A stretch of 64,000 nt of DNA from CAVTYH01 sp963738835 (GTDB lineage: Bacteria; Planctomycetota; Planctomycetia; Pirellulales; JADZDJ01): positions 62,001 through 126,000 of the forward strand of contig CAVTYH010000009.1 in the NCBI GenBank assembly GCA_963738835.1. Reading direction: 5' to 3'. Below are positions 18,769 through 27,731 of this stretch, piece after piece. The notes beneath the pieces were generated by a model that searched no databases, was not told the DNA's origin, and was given only the letters and a program-made list of their open reading frames with translations. A program made the translations under genes and the position numbers. Numbering within the stretch: the first letter of the stretch is position 1; each line of letters starts with the position of its first letter.

Positions 18769-18934
18769 TTGAGGTCCTTGGGCCAACGTCTTTGGTCGCT
18801 GGTTGGTGACCGACCGGAAATGGCGGACGACGGGCGCAGGATGATCTGCCGCGAAATCGATTTGGCAGGTGCGCAATCATTCCCCCAATTTATCAGATAC
18901 ATGTACATTTGTCAATGTACATTTAAGGCCATTC

Positions 18935-19015
18935 GGGGCGAGTCGGACTCGTACCAGCGGGTACTACCTCAGAGGCGGTCGCCGTGAACCATTAGACCAG
19001 TCCGTTTATGTCCCC
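18935..19015 (-). tRNA. Degenerate tRNA-like sequence (possibly tRNA-Gln, CTG)
   Basis: On the minus strand a D-arm-like GGTC...GACC stem, an anticodon loop CTCTGAG (would be anticodon CTG) and a T-arm-like GGTACGAGTCC follow in tRNA order. The T loop lacks the invariant TTC (it has TAC), the anticodon and T stems each have a mismatch and the acceptor stem pairs only through GGGG/CCCC. It is probably a decayed tRNA or an old integration scar, not a functional gene. Confidence 0.3.
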
Positions 19016-19229
19016 TACCACTGATCTGCATTCGTAACGTTGTGGCCGTCGTATCTTTGTGGTGAATTCTTTGGCCGTCATAGGGAGTTCATATTTACCA
19101 CAACGGCACAACAATTAAGACGTTAATTATTCAACGCGCGTCCAAAATATTCGGCGCTTGAACCAGAGATCGATCGAAAATCATTTGCACGACGCGCTGC
19201 TCGGTCGCCGTCGTATATTTTGCCGGCCG

Positions 19230-19361
19230 CTAAACGCTGTCGGGCTGTTGTTTCACTTCCTCGACCAACAACTCGAATTTTCCGCTGGGTACACGGCGGA
19301 ATTCAAACCGTCCGTGGCCGTCGGCCTGCGCCGCGCCGATGGGGGGTTGGCCGCGGTTCAC
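19230..19361 (-). pseudogene. Fragment resembling the end of a carboxypeptidase-regulatory-like domain protein
   Basis: A 43-codon open frame reading ADGHGRFEFRRVPSGKFELLVEE before its stop, which has the look of a carboxypeptidase regulatory-like (transthyretin-type) fold end. No full gene surrounds it. Likely a remnant in the 18.4-19.5 kb gap; it could also be chance. Confidence 0.3.
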
Positions 19362-19490
19362 TCGTTCTCGTAGCAATACATAGTAAACAATGTTATTCTG
19401 AAGGGGCACTTTCCGAGCGGGTATGGCGCTTGATCGTTGCGGTGGGCGGGCACCGTTGACGGCCGCGTGACTTGACTCAACACAGCGCTG

Positions 19491-22025
19491 GTGAAAACTG
19501 GAATGTCAATGAAGCCTGTGCGTTCCGTTGCTCTGCCGCTTCTGCTGGCGTGGACGATCTTCATTGCCACGGCGCATTCTTCGGCGCGGGCCGCCACGCC
19601 AGAGGCCGGGCCCGCCACAAGCTCCCCTGAGGACATTGAATTCTTCGAGAAGAGCATTCGACCGATCCTGTCGGAAAACTGCTATAGCTGCCATTCGGCG
19701 CAGGCGCAGAAATTGAAAGGAGAGCTGCGTCTGGACTCGCGCCAAGGCGTTGCCAAAGGCGGCGAGAATGGCGCGGTGATCACCGGACGCGATCCAGAAC
19801 AGAGCCGCCTGATTCAGGCGGTCCGCTGGACCGACCCCGACCTGCAGATGCCGCCCAAGGGAAAATTGACGGCTCAGCAAATCGCTGCGCTCGAGCAGTG
19901 GGTGAAGATGGGGGTGCCCGACCCGCGCGATGGCGCGGCGACGGGAACGGTCGCCGCCAAGGCGATCGACCTGGAACAGGGTCGCAAGTGGTGGGCCTTT
20001 CAGCCGGTTAAACCCGTGGACGCGCCGGCCGATGACGATGCGGGTTGGGCCAAAGAGAAAATCGATCACTTTGTGTTCGCGAAGCTTCACGAAAATCACT
20101 TGGAGCCTTCGCCCGCCGCCGACCGCGCGGTCTTGATTTGGCGCGCCTACCTGGATTTGACCGGCCTGCGTCCGACCTATGACCAAGTACAGGCTTTTGT
20201 CAACGACAACTCGCCGGACGTCTACGAGCGGTTAATCGAACAATTGCTCGCCTCGCCGCGCTACGGCGAGCGATGGGGGCGGTATTGGCTCGACGTCGTC
20301 CGCTACGCCGAAGACAACTTCACCGGCGAGGCGACCACGCCCCCCTTCCCGTTCGCCTGGCGCTACCGCGACTGGGTGATCGAGGCCATCAACAAAGACG
20401 TTCCCTACGACCGCTTCGTCAAGCTGCAACTTGCGGCGGACCTGATGCCCGACACGCCGCGCCACGACATGATAGCGCTGGGGTTTCTGGGAGCCGCACC
20501 CAGTTATCACAAAGACGGGCGACTGTCGAAAGACGTCATCGAGACACTCTATACCGACGACTGGGATGAACGCGTCGACACCGTCTCGCGCGGTCTGCTG
20601 GGGCTAACCGTTGCCTGCGCCCGTTGCCACGATCATAAGTTTGACCCCATCCCGACGGCCGATTACTACAGCCTGGCCGGCGTGTTTGCGTCCACGGTGC
20701 AGTCGCCGCGGCCGCTCGCAGAAATCGACCCTGCCGCCGAGACGAAGTTCATGCTGGCCACGCAGCAAATCTTCTACCGCAGCTACGTCGCTAATCTGCT
20801 GCGTGACGATCCGGGCACTAAGGTCTTCGAGGCCCGCCAGAAGGTCCGGCGGTACACGGCGGAAATGGAAAGGATTTTGGAAGACAATGCCGATCTCCGC
20901 GACAAGCATCCCGAGATGTATGCGTACCTGGCGCAGCTGGCCAAACGGCCGAGCCCCTATCCCGGTGAGGCAGCAACGACCCAGCCCGTGCAGATCGGCC
21001 AGGGGGCAAGGGGCCGAGGCCGGCGCGGAGGCGGATCCGAGGGGCCGTTTTTCCAAGCGGTGTACGACGCGGGCTTCTGGGTGGACGGGTCGGACCCCGA
21101 TCTGACGATGCTCGACGCGCGACCCGGCCAACCGCGCGACCTGAACGTGCTGTCTGGCGGCAACGTCGCCAGGCCCGGGCCGCCGGCCCCGAGGGGATTC
21201 CTTTCCGTGCTGGCGAAGGGCGACCCGAAGTTTCACGAGGGCTCGGGCCGCCGCGAGTTGGCCGATCGAATCTTCAGCGATGCGGCGCCACTATCGGCGC
21301 GGGTTATCGTGAACCGTGTCTGGGCATGGCACTTCGGCAAGCCGCTTGTCGCCACACCGAGCGACTTTGGCGTGCAAGGCGAAAAGCCGACTCATCCGCA
21401 ACTGCTGGACGACTTGGCAGCCCGCTTCATTAAAAATGGCTATTCCATGAAATGGCTGCACCGCGAAATCATGTTGTCGGCCACCTACCAACAATCGAGT
21501 CGGCCGCGCGAAGATGCGGCTGGGGTGGACCCCACCAACCGCCTTCTGTGGCGCATGAACCCGCGGCGTCTCGACGTCGAGGCCTATCGTGACTGCATGC
21601 TTCAGGCCAGCGGCAGCCTGGACGATCGGATGGGCGGCCCTTCCGCTGACTTAGATCAGCCTGGCAATACCCGCAGAACGGTGTATGGCAGGGTCAGCCG
21701 CGGACGGCTAAGCACGCTGCTCAAACTCTACGACTTTCCTGAAGCAACCATGCACAGCCCGCAAAGAGAGACGACCACCTCGCCGCTCCAGCAGTTGTTC
21801 GTCATGAACAGCGAATTCATTCAAGTGCGAGCCGAGGCCCTAGCAAAAAGCGTGGATTCGGAGCCAGATGTCCCCACAAAAATACGCGGCATGTATCGTA
21901 AACTATTCGGACGCGATCCCATCGACAAAGAACTCGGCTTGGCCGAAGAGTACTTGAAAGTCTCCACGTCCGCCCTCTATGCTCAAGCCTTGCTGGCCAC
22001 CAACGAGGTGATTTTTTGGCCCTAA
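19491..22025 (+). CDS. PSCyt1/DUF1549/DUF1553 planctomycete cytochrome-like protein
   Basis: 844 residues. Signal peptide (about 1-32), then a PSCyt1 domain with one haem-binding motif CYSCH (NCYSCHSAQAQKLKGELRLDS). The DUF1549 domain (about 185-400) has RYGERWGRYWLDVVRYAED, a second CxxCH in CARCHDHKFDPI and GLTVA. The C-terminal DUF1553 (about 580-830) has SARVIVNRVWAWHFGKPLV, ATYQQSSRP, NPRRLDVEAYRDCML and PLQQLFVMNSEF. Such proteins are a hallmark of Planctomycetes and always pair with DUF1501 proteins; a role in breakdown of complex glycans is suspected but unproven. The start may be GTG 19491, ATG 19503 or ATG 19509. It overlaps the next gene by 10 bases. Confidence 0.93.
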   Translation: MKTGMSMKPVRSVALPLLLAWTIFIATAHSSARAATPEAGPATSSPEDIEFFEKSIRPILSENCYSCHSAQAQKLKGELRLDSRQGVAKGGENGAVITGRDPEQSRLIQAVRWTDPDLQMPPKGKLTAQQIAALEQWVKMGVPDPRDGAATGTVAAKAIDLEQGRKWWAFQPVKPVDAPADDDAGWAKEKIDHFVFAKLHENHLEPSPAADRAVLIWRAYLDLTGLRPTYDQVQAFVNDNSPDVYERLIEQLLASPRYGERWGRYWLDVVRYAEDNFTGEATTPPFPFAWRYRDWVIEAINKDVPYDRFVKLQLAADLMPDTPRHDMIALGFLGAAPSYHKDGRLSKDVIETLYTDDWDERVDTVSRGLLGLTVACARCHDHKFDPIPTADYYSLAGVFASTVQSPRPLAEIDPAAETKFMLATQQIFYRSYVANLLRDDPGTKVFEARQKVRRYTAEMERILEDNADLRDKHPEMYAYLAQLAKRPSPYPGEAATTQPVQIGQGARGRGRRGGGSEGPFFQAVYDAGFWVDGSDPDLTMLDARPGQPRDLNVLSGGNVARPGPPAPRGFLSVLAKGDPKFHEGSGRRELADRIFSDAAPLSARVIVNRVWAWHFGKPLVATPSDFGVQGEKPTHPQLLDDLAARFIKNGYSMKWLHREIMLSATYQQSSRPREDAAGVDPTNRLLWRMNPRRLDVEAYRDCMLQASGSLDDRMGGPSADLDQPGNTRRTVYGRVSRGRLSTLLKLYDFPEATMHSPQRETTTSPLQQLFVMNSEFIQVRAEALAKSVDSEPDVPTKIRGMYRKLFGRDPIDKELGLAEEYLKVSTSALYAQALLATNEVIFWP

Positions 22026-23413
22026 CACCACCGCTATCGTTGCCGGTTTCGCGGCGCGCCTTCATTCAGTCGCTCTCCGCAGGATTGGGGTCGGTCGGCC
22101 TGCTGAGCATGTTGGCAGAGCCGCGCGCACAGGGGGCCACTGCGACCGTCGCAACTCCGCCGGGCGTCGGGCAGTTCCCAGCTAGGGCAAAGCACAACAT
22201 TGTCCTATTCATGCCGGGGGGACCGTCGCAGTTGGACTTGTTCGATCCAAAGCCGGCGCTGCAGAAATACGCGGGGCAGCGCCCCGATTCGGTCAACCTG
22301 CGAACCGAGCGCACCACTGGCGGCCTGCTGCCATCGCCGTTCACCTTCAAGAAGTATGGCAGCGCGGGCATCGAGGTCAGCGAGCTGCTGCCAAACCTCG
22401 CCGCCATTGTCGACGATCTGTGCATCGTCCGCTCGATGTATACTTTTAACCCCACCCACACCCCGGCTCGCGCCTTGTTCCATACCGGCAACATCGGCGC
22501 CACGCGTCCGTCGATGGGGTCATGGCTTGATTACGGCCTGGGCAGCGAAAACGAGAACCTCCCCGGCTTTGTCATCCTTTCCCCCGGCGGCGGCGGCGGA
22601 CCCGGTGCACACAACGGCTTCCTTCCGTCCAAGCACCAGGGCATCGGGTTTGATTGTTCGGTGGTCGAGCCGGAAAAGATGATCCGTTATCTGAAGAACA
22701 AGCAACTCACCGCCTCCGAGCAGCGCGCCCAACTAGACCTTATCCGGCAACTGAATCGCGACTACGCCGATACGTTCGGACCCGACGAAGTTCTCGAAGG
22801 CCGCATCCAATCGATGGAGACGGCGTACCGGATGCAGTCGGAGGCGACCGACGCGTTCGATCTCCGTAAAGAGCCAGAGGCGGTCCGCCAGGAGTATGGC
22901 AGCACCCCCTTCGGCAACGGCTGCCTGCTTGCCCGCCGACTGGTCGAGCGCGGCGTCCGATCGGTCCACGTTTACTACGGACCGGGGCAGCCCTGGGATG
23001 ATCACAGCCACATCAACAAGAACCTCAGCGGCCGTTGCCCCGATATGGACAAAGCATCGGCCGCGCTAATTTGCGATCTGAAACGCCACGGTCTGCTGGA
23101 CGAGACGGCCGTGGTCTGGGGCGGCGAGTTTGGCCGCACACCGGTCTCCGAAAGCGCCGACGGCCGCGACCACAACCCCTACGGCTACACCATGTTTATG
23201 GCCGGCGGCGGCTTCAAGGGTGGAACCTGTTACGGCGCCACCGACGAACTCGGCTTCCGCGCCGTCGAAAACCGCGTTTCCATCCACGACCTGCACGCCA
23301 CGCTGCTCCGTGTGCTCGGCATCGACCACGAAAAGCTAACCTACCGCTACGCCGGCCGCGATTTCCGCCTGACCGACGTTTACGGGCAGGTCATTCAAGA
23401 GTTGCTGGTGTAG
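22016..23413 (+). CDS. DUF1501 (sulfatase-like) Tat-exported protein
   Basis: 465 residues, beginning at a TTG inside the end of the previous gene, so translation is probably coupled. The N-terminus carries a twin-arginine motif (SRRAFIQSL) and a hydrophobic stretch, indicating folded export. The body has the alkaline-phosphatase-superfamily features of DUF1501: FMPGGPSQLDLFDPKP, a His-rich GFLPSKHQG region, WGGEFGRTP and GRDHNPYGYTMFMAGGGFKGG. Acts with the PSCyt1 protein immediately upstream; substrate unknown. Confidence 0.93.
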   Translation: MALTPPLSLPVSRRAFIQSLSAGLGSVGLLSMLAEPRAQGATATVATPPGVGQFPARAKHNIVLFMPGGPSQLDLFDPKPALQKYAGQRPDSVNLRTERTTGGLLPSPFTFKKYGSAGIEVSELLPNLAAIVDDLCIVRSMYTFNPTHTPARALFHTGNIGATRPSMGSWLDYGLGSENENLPGFVILSPGGGGGPGAHNGFLPSKHQGIGFDCSVVEPEKMIRYLKNKQLTASEQRAQLDLIRQLNRDYADTFGPDEVLEGRIQSMETAYRMQSEATDAFDLRKEPEAVRQEYGSTPFGNGCLLARRLVERGVRSVHVYYGPGQPWDDHSHINKNLSGRCPDMDKASAALICDLKRHGLLDETAVVWGGEFGRTPVSESADGRDHNPYGYTMFMAGGGFKGGTCYGATDELGFRAVENRVSIHDLHATLLRVLGIDHEKLTYRYAGRDFRLTDVYGQVIQELLV

Positions 23414-23721
23414 CCAAGGATTTGCGTCAACAAAGATTACAATCAGATCCCAATTTGGTGATCGTAAGTCTTTAACATCGATTCAGGACGAACATGCCGT
23501 ACGGCAACAGGGTCCGAGCGCTTGGACTGAATGATAATGGGTGTGATTGGTTGCACTGCAATCAATGTGGATCAGAATCGCGCGTAAATCTTCCACAGCG
23601 CAGGGTCGTCGATAGTCGCGGAATATAAGATGAGCTCGAGCAAGAGGTTCCTCGACAGTCGGTAGAATCGCTGTGACAGGCTGAATCGCTTTTTCAAATC
23701 AAGCACTCAGCGGGCATGGCT

Positions 23722-23737
23722 TGGCACGGAATTCGCA
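23722..23737 (+). promoter_or_regulatory. Sigma-54 promoter match (TGGCACGGAATTCGCA)
   Basis: Matches TGGCAC-N5-TTGCA except one base in the -12 element (TCGCA). The -24 GG and -12 GC have the required spacing. No ORF starts within 95 bases; the next intrinsic terminator is at 24054-24118 and the next convincing gene at 24146. Confidence 0.55.
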
Positions 23738-23748
23738 TTCGGCAGAAC

Positions 23749-24118
23749 ATCAACCGAGGATCGCAGGCTCAAAACCTGAGCCGAACGTCCCGATAGTCAT
23801 ATTTGGCCAGTCTCCTTCAACCGCCTCGCAGCCATGAAAGATTACCAACGCGAACCAGGCATCCCTCTTGATTCCTCTTCGCGAGATCGTTCTGGCCGAC
23901 TGGTCCTGTTCGCTTGTTTGTTGCGCGGTGCAGAAATCGCCACACACATGTCACGACACCACGAGAGAGCAGATTCACAATCAAATCCTCGTGGGCACGG
24001 ACCTTTCGCCCGGAAGTCATTGCTGTAGGTTTGCATGTTGGAGTGCCTGGCCACGCCCGCCGCGACGGGACTCTCTGCTCGATGAGTTGAGTTTCCAAAT
24101 CCGCGGCGGGCGTTTTTT
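23749..24118 (+). ncRNA. Candidate sigma-54-driven RNA or attenuated leader
   Basis: The interval between the sigma-54 match at 23722-23737 and the terminator at 24054-24118 has no gene with a ribosome site or family likeness. A transcript of about 370 bases is expected if both signals are real. It may be a stand-alone RNA, or the leader of the Cys4 gene at 24146, which starts 28 bases after the terminator. The preceding stretch 23414-23721 shows nothing recognisable. Confidence 0.35.
24054..24118 (+). terminator. Rho-independent terminator
   Basis: An 11-base perfect stem, CGCCCGCCGCG (24054-24064) with CGCGGCGGGCG (24102-24112), is followed by TTTTTT. The loop is long (37 bases). No coding gene ends just upstream on this strand. 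Confidence 0.6.
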
Positions 24119-24145
24119 GATTTGTCGCTGACGGGAGCATGAAAA

Positions 24146-24379
24146 ATGCATAACGAGAAAAACGCTGACTGGGGTTTGTGTATTTCGTGCAAATGGTGGC
24201 AAATTGAACCGGATGCCAAACCCGAGCACCTGACTGCCGGCTATTGCATCGAAGAAAAGTTGCAGCCCTATCAACTGCGCATTACCGGAAACGGCGGCTG
24301 CAATCGCTACTTGCAGGGCAAACCGGCTCGAGCAAAAGGCTCCAGCAACAAGCCTCCCAGTGCGACCCCAACGCGATAA
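24146..24379 (+). CDS. Small four-cysteine protein of unknown function
   Basis: 77 residues, ATG with GGGAG 7-8 bases upstream. It has Cys12-x2-Cys15, Cys34 and Cys52 in CISCKWWQIEP, GYCIEE and GGCNRY, a spacing suited to a single zinc or iron-sulfur site. The tail (KPARAKGSSNKPPSATPTR) is basic and disordered. No signal peptide, so cytoplasmic. I do not recognise a named family. It sits at the left edge of the sigma-54 stress cluster behind a candidate attenuator. Confidence 0.65.
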   Translation: MHNEKNADWGLCISCKWWQIEPDAKPEHLTAGYCIEEKLQPYQLRITGNGGCNRYLQGKPARAKGSSNKPPSATPTR

Positions 24380-24471
24380 CAGTCGTCTTGAGAGACCACC
24401 TGCGGCAATGCGCCGGGATGATCGCCTTGCTCGATTTACTTGGAACGTTGTGCGCCTTGAACTTTCCAACC

Positions 24472-24829
24472 TCAGGGTTTGCTTTCCTTGGCTTTTTCGT
24501 CAGCGCGATCGGCGTCCTTCTTCAAGCGATCCGCTTCCCGCTTTAGCTCATCGGTGCGCTGTCGATCGGCTTCCGCCTGAGCATTATTGGCCTGCTGGCG
24601 CATCGCTGCGTTGCGATCAAGCGATTCCTTCTGTGACTCGGCAGATTGTTTTACTTCTTCCTTTCGATCGGCCGCATTCTGGTCAATTGTGCGAATTTGA
24701 CTTTGCACGTTCTTGTCGATTTTGCTCTTTTTGCTGGGTCGCAACGGAGGGCTGACAACCGGCAATTCCCATTGACAAAAAAAGCGTTGAAACCCCCGCA
24801 ATGACCGTTGTATAATGCTTGGTAGTCAT
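24472..24829 (-). CDS. Small lipoprotein with coiled-coil tail, one apparent frameshift
   Basis: The start at 24829 follows AAGGAGC and gives a short lipoprotein signal with lipobox GIAGC (Cys near residue 23). After a frame change at the T-run 24728-24732 (plus strand) the protein continues with KIDKNVQSQIRTIDQNAADRK and a charged region (AEADRQRTDELKREADRLKK) that should be a coiled coil. Removing one base from the run joins the frames. Reads about 118 residues. Likely an envelope-anchored stress protein; a perfect sigma-54 promoter lies 81 bases upstream. Confidence 0.75.
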
Positions 24830-24909
24830 GATGAGCTCCTTGGTAAAGAATTCTCGACGTGAGTTTGCTGTTTGAATTCCACGACAATCGAAATCTGCAT
24901 GGCCAGACA

Positions 24910-24925
24910 AGCAAGTGGTGTGCCA
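24910..24925 (-). promoter_or_regulatory. Sigma-54 promoter, perfect consensus (TGGCACACCACTTGCT)
   Basis: Every conserved position of TGGCAC-N5-TTGCT is met. Located 81 bases before the lipoprotein start at 24829. Confidence 0.85.
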
Positions 24926-25088
24926 GCGCGCCCAAGGGGCCGAGAAGAGACGCGACCGGCGACTAAACAGCCTCGAGACCGCCGCTTATTGGTCGATCTT
25001 GATTCAGAAGGGCGCTCACGACGCCAAATCAACTGCCGGGCCGGAATGCAGTAGTGGACAGATCAGCGTTTGAATGTATTGAGCGGTT

Positions 25089-25478
25089 TTAGCTCGAAAT
25101 CGTGTGTCGATACGGCTCAAGAGCCTGCTGCAATTGTTCGGTTGCTGTCCGTGCTTCATCAACCAGGTAACGTGCATCCGAAATCGTTCCGACCGCCGAC
25201 TTTTCTTCGAGTTGGAACAGCGTTGCGGTCAAGCGAAAGGCGCCGAAATTTGCCGCCAAACCGCGGAGCGCATGGGCGGCATGGCGAAGCTCTGCCGCTT
25301 TGCCGTCGGCCAGACCTTGTGTCATGCGAGCCAGCCACAAGGGCGCATCTTCGGCAAACAATTGGATCAAATCCGACAGCAAGCCTCGGTCGCCCCCGAG
25401 GCGTTTCAGCGTCCCTTTTAAATCAAAGACGACCGAATCGCTTCCCGATTTATGGCCAGTAGTCTCTTCGGCATTCAA
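25089..25478 (-). CDS. Stand-alone HPt (histidine phosphotransfer) protein
   Basis: 129 residues with a single HPt four-helix domain. The phospho-accepting His is in HAAHALRGLAANFGA, corresponding to the family AHxLKGxxxxxGA. The first helix (DLKGTLKRLGGDRGLLSDLIQLFAEDAP) and the partner helix (LFQLEEKSAVG) are typical. It should carry a phosphoryl group between the receiver of a hybrid kinase (candidates at 46184-48655 and 52088-53741) and a terminal regulator such as 30926-32404. It lies downstream of the 36-residue peptide gene and may be transcribed from the same sigma-54 promoter at 25789. Confidence 0.88.
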   Translation of the reverse strand: MNAEETTGHKSGSDSVVFDLKGTLKRLGGDRGLLSDLIQLFAEDAPLWLARMTQGLADGKAAELRHAAHALRGLAANFGAFRLTATLFQLEEKSAVGTISDARYLVDEARTATEQLQQALEPYRHTISS

Positions 25479-25629
25479 AGCTGCAATTCCTTTTGTGGAG
25501 AAGTGCCATTATAGAGCCAACAGCCTGGAAGAATTCGATCATCTTCGTTGTCGAACCGCAAGCCGACTACTCAAACTTTTTAGTGGCGACGGTGCGATAC
25601 AGTGACCGTTAAGAACCCCAGCTCAACGA

Positions 25630-25740
25630 TTAAGTGCAACCGCGAAGCAAGAATAGCAACAGCAAAATTGGAAGTGGCACTCCCAGCAACCACAGCAAAA
25701 TCCAACCAATCCGACCTGATCGTTCGATAACCCGTTTCAT
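25630..25740 (-). CDS. 36-residue hydrophobic membrane peptide
   Basis: A short ORF of 36 codons: MKRVIERSGRIGWILLWLLG, then VPLPILLLLFLLRGCT. One transmembrane helix with a basic N-terminus and a C-terminal RGCT. It has AGGAG 7 bases before the ATG and a good sigma-54 match 49 bases upstream, which together make it credible. Function unknown; small single-helix peptides of this kind are common in envelope stress responses. Confidence 0.68.
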   Translation of the reverse strand: MKRVIERSGRIGWILLWLLGVPLPILLLLFLLRGCT

Positions 25741-25788
25741 AGCATATCTCCTGAGATATTGTGAACGAAATTCACTAAATCTCTAGGG

Positions 25789-25804
25789 AGCAAAACTGGT
25801 GCCG
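25789..25804 (-). promoter_or_regulatory. Sigma-54 promoter match (CGGCACCAGTTTTGCT)
   Basis: GGCAC and TTTTGCT with correct -24/-12 spacing; the first T is C. Lies 49 bases before the small peptide gene at 25740. Confidence 0.7.
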
Positions 25805-25852
25805 CGGCAATAAGATCGTCGATCATTGATATTTCCCTTTGGCTCATATCAA

Positions 25853-27628
25853 TCATGCCGATGATTTTCCGCGTTCAACCGAAGAGGCCATTCGGTTTGT
25901 AACAGGAGTTGCGGGTGAAGCGGGCAGGGTGTACCGTGCCTCTACAAGTGAATGGATTCGCTGCCGAGTTTCCGCCGGAGTCAAATCGCTTGCCGCTTCA
26001 ACGGCCGCTGCTTCATCAGCAAGCTGCGGGTCTTTAATAGCTTCACGAAACCAGCGCGAATAATTGTGAGCTTTGAGGTGATAGAGCCAGGTTTTGTCGT
26101 CCACGCCTGCGGCAAGTTGCAAAAATAGCATTAGATTCTGAGCGCGCAGATTTAACTTGCCTTCCGGTCCGCGGAAATAGAAACTGCGATCGGGCTCCAG
26201 CTCGCCTTCCGCGTATTTGCGCACGTGACGGCGTCGCAGACTGCGGGCTGGACTAATTTCGACCAGCATCGGCAGCCCGGGCATTCGAGTATGCCAGGCG
26301 AGTGCCGCGCCCTGGTCAAGTTCGTTCAACTCGCTGTGTGGGTGCGATAAACCCGTCGCCGTGGCGAACATCTCCAGAGTCGTGTTCGCTGTCTTTCCGG
26401 TGGCCAATACAAGGTCGACCGTGTTCAGAACCGTTGTTGGCAGCAAGGTCGGTTCAAGTGTGATTAGCAAAGTGCGATTCAAATGCTGCGACGTACCTAA
26501 TTCGCCGGGAGCCCAATTCGTTGGCCAAACATGATGGGCTTCGTCAACTACAATCCAATGAGGTCGGCCCAGCCGGGATCTCAGTTCTTGCAAGCGCGCC
26601 AACAATGCCAGGAAGAATTGCGGTCGGTCTTGAATCGGTAAGCCCAACAGATTTACGACCACGCTTTGGGTCGGCGACGCCAACAGTTTCATCACCGCGT
26701 CGACGTTGGGCAATTGCTGGGCCGTACCAATGGAAATCAGGTCGTCCATTTCTCCATAATCCCCTTCCGGATCAATCACACAAACCTGATAGTGCTTTTC
26801 GACCAGACGTTCGATCATAGCCGTTGCGACGGTCGATTTCCCGCCACCAGAAGTGCCGGCAATGAGCACATTGGGTCGGAACGGGTGCAAGCAGAACTCT
26901 TTTCCGTTGCCTGCCTGTCCTAAGAGCACGGAGTGCCGCGATAGCTTGGGCTCAATCTCCGAGAGATCGGTATCAATTAACTGTTCAATAATCTCGCCAA
27001 CGCCAGCGCCGTGAGTTTGCTGAGTGACCAGATCGGCATGCTCTTTGAGCATCGGCACGGCATTGGCTACGGCTATGCCGGCCTCGGACACGGCAAGCAA
27101 GGCGTGATCGTTCTCAGCATCGCCCACCGAAACCACATTGTGCGACGACAGTCCCATTTCGCTGAGGACTTTTTGCAAGCCGGTTGCTTTGTTGATGCCC
27201 GAGGGCAGCACCATCACGGCCCCTTTATTGAAAATGACCTGCATTTCCAAGCCGAGATCGCGAATGGTCTCGAGGACGGTGGTCTCATGGGGTTCCCAGG
27301 TGGCGACAATTACTCTGCCAATCGAAATTCGCTCGACGCCACGGTTCTGCAATTCGCGAACAAATTCCGACGGCGGCGCCGGCCCGAGCAAAATCTCTTG
27401 CCGCGTCGCAGGGCGGTACAACAATGCGCCGTTCTCCGCGACAATCCATTCAAATAAATTGAGGTCGGAGCAAATCTCGATCAATTCAGGCAGTTCCCGA
27501 CCCGTAACCATCAACAGCTTGCGACCTGACTCTATGCAGCGCTCCAGACAGCGCACGGTGTTGCCGTCCATCCGGCCGTGCCTGGCTAACGTGCCGTCGT
27601 AATCGCAAGCCAATGCTATGAAACGCAT
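25853..27628 (-). CDS. HAD-family phosphatase fused to a HerA/DUF87-like ATPase
   Basis: 591 residues from the ATG at 27628. The N-terminal domain (about 1-240) is a Cof-type HAD hydrolase: DYDGTLARHGRMDG with the nucleophile Asp, VTGRELPEL and SVGDAENDHALL. The C-terminal domain (about 280-500) is a P-loop ATPase of the DUF87/HerA type: Walker A GTSGGGKSTVAT, DPEGDYGEMDDL and Walker B WIVVDEAHHVWP. The end (VDDKTWLYHLKAHNYSRWFREAIKDPQLADE) looks like a small helical domain. HAD-IIB enzymes dephosphorylate sugar phosphates, including trehalose-phosphate-like compounds, but the substrate and the reason for the ATPase fusion are not known. It follows the DUF2892-like gene and may share its sigma-54 promoter. 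Confidence 0.85.
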   Translation of the reverse strand: MRFIALACDYDGTLARHGRMDGNTVRCLERCIESGRKLLMVTGRELPELIEICSDLNLFEWIVAENGALLYRPATRQEILLGPAPPSEFVRELQNRGVERISIGRVIVATWEPHETTVLETIRDLGLEMQVIFNKGAVMVLPSGINKATGLQKVLSEMGLSSHNVVSVGDAENDHALLAVSEAGIAVANAVPMLKEHADLVTQQTHGAGVGEIIEQLIDTDLSEIEPKLSRHSVLLGQAGNGKEFCLHPFRPNVLIAGTSGGGKSTVATAMIERLVEKHYQVCVIDPEGDYGEMDDLISIGTAQQLPNVDAVMKLLASPTQSVVVNLLGLPIQDRPQFFLALLARLQELRSRLGRPHWIVVDEAHHVWPTNWAPGELGTSQHLNRTLLITLEPTLLPTTVLNTVDLVLATGKTANTTLEMFATATGLSHPHSELNELDQGAALAWHTRMPGLPMLVEISPARSLRRRHVRKYAEGELEPDRSFYFRGPEGKLNLRAQNLMLFLQLAAGVDDKTWLYHLKAHNYSRWFREAIKDPQLADEAAAVEAASDLTPAETRQRIHSLVEARYTLPASPATPVTNRMASSVERGKSSA

Positions 27629-27731
27629 CGAATGTCTATTTAGAAGGCATGCCCCCTGTGCAACTAAGGAACGAATCACTGGCAAGATTCCGAAATTCCG
27701 GAGATTCCGTGAGACGCGTGAATGCCAGGAT

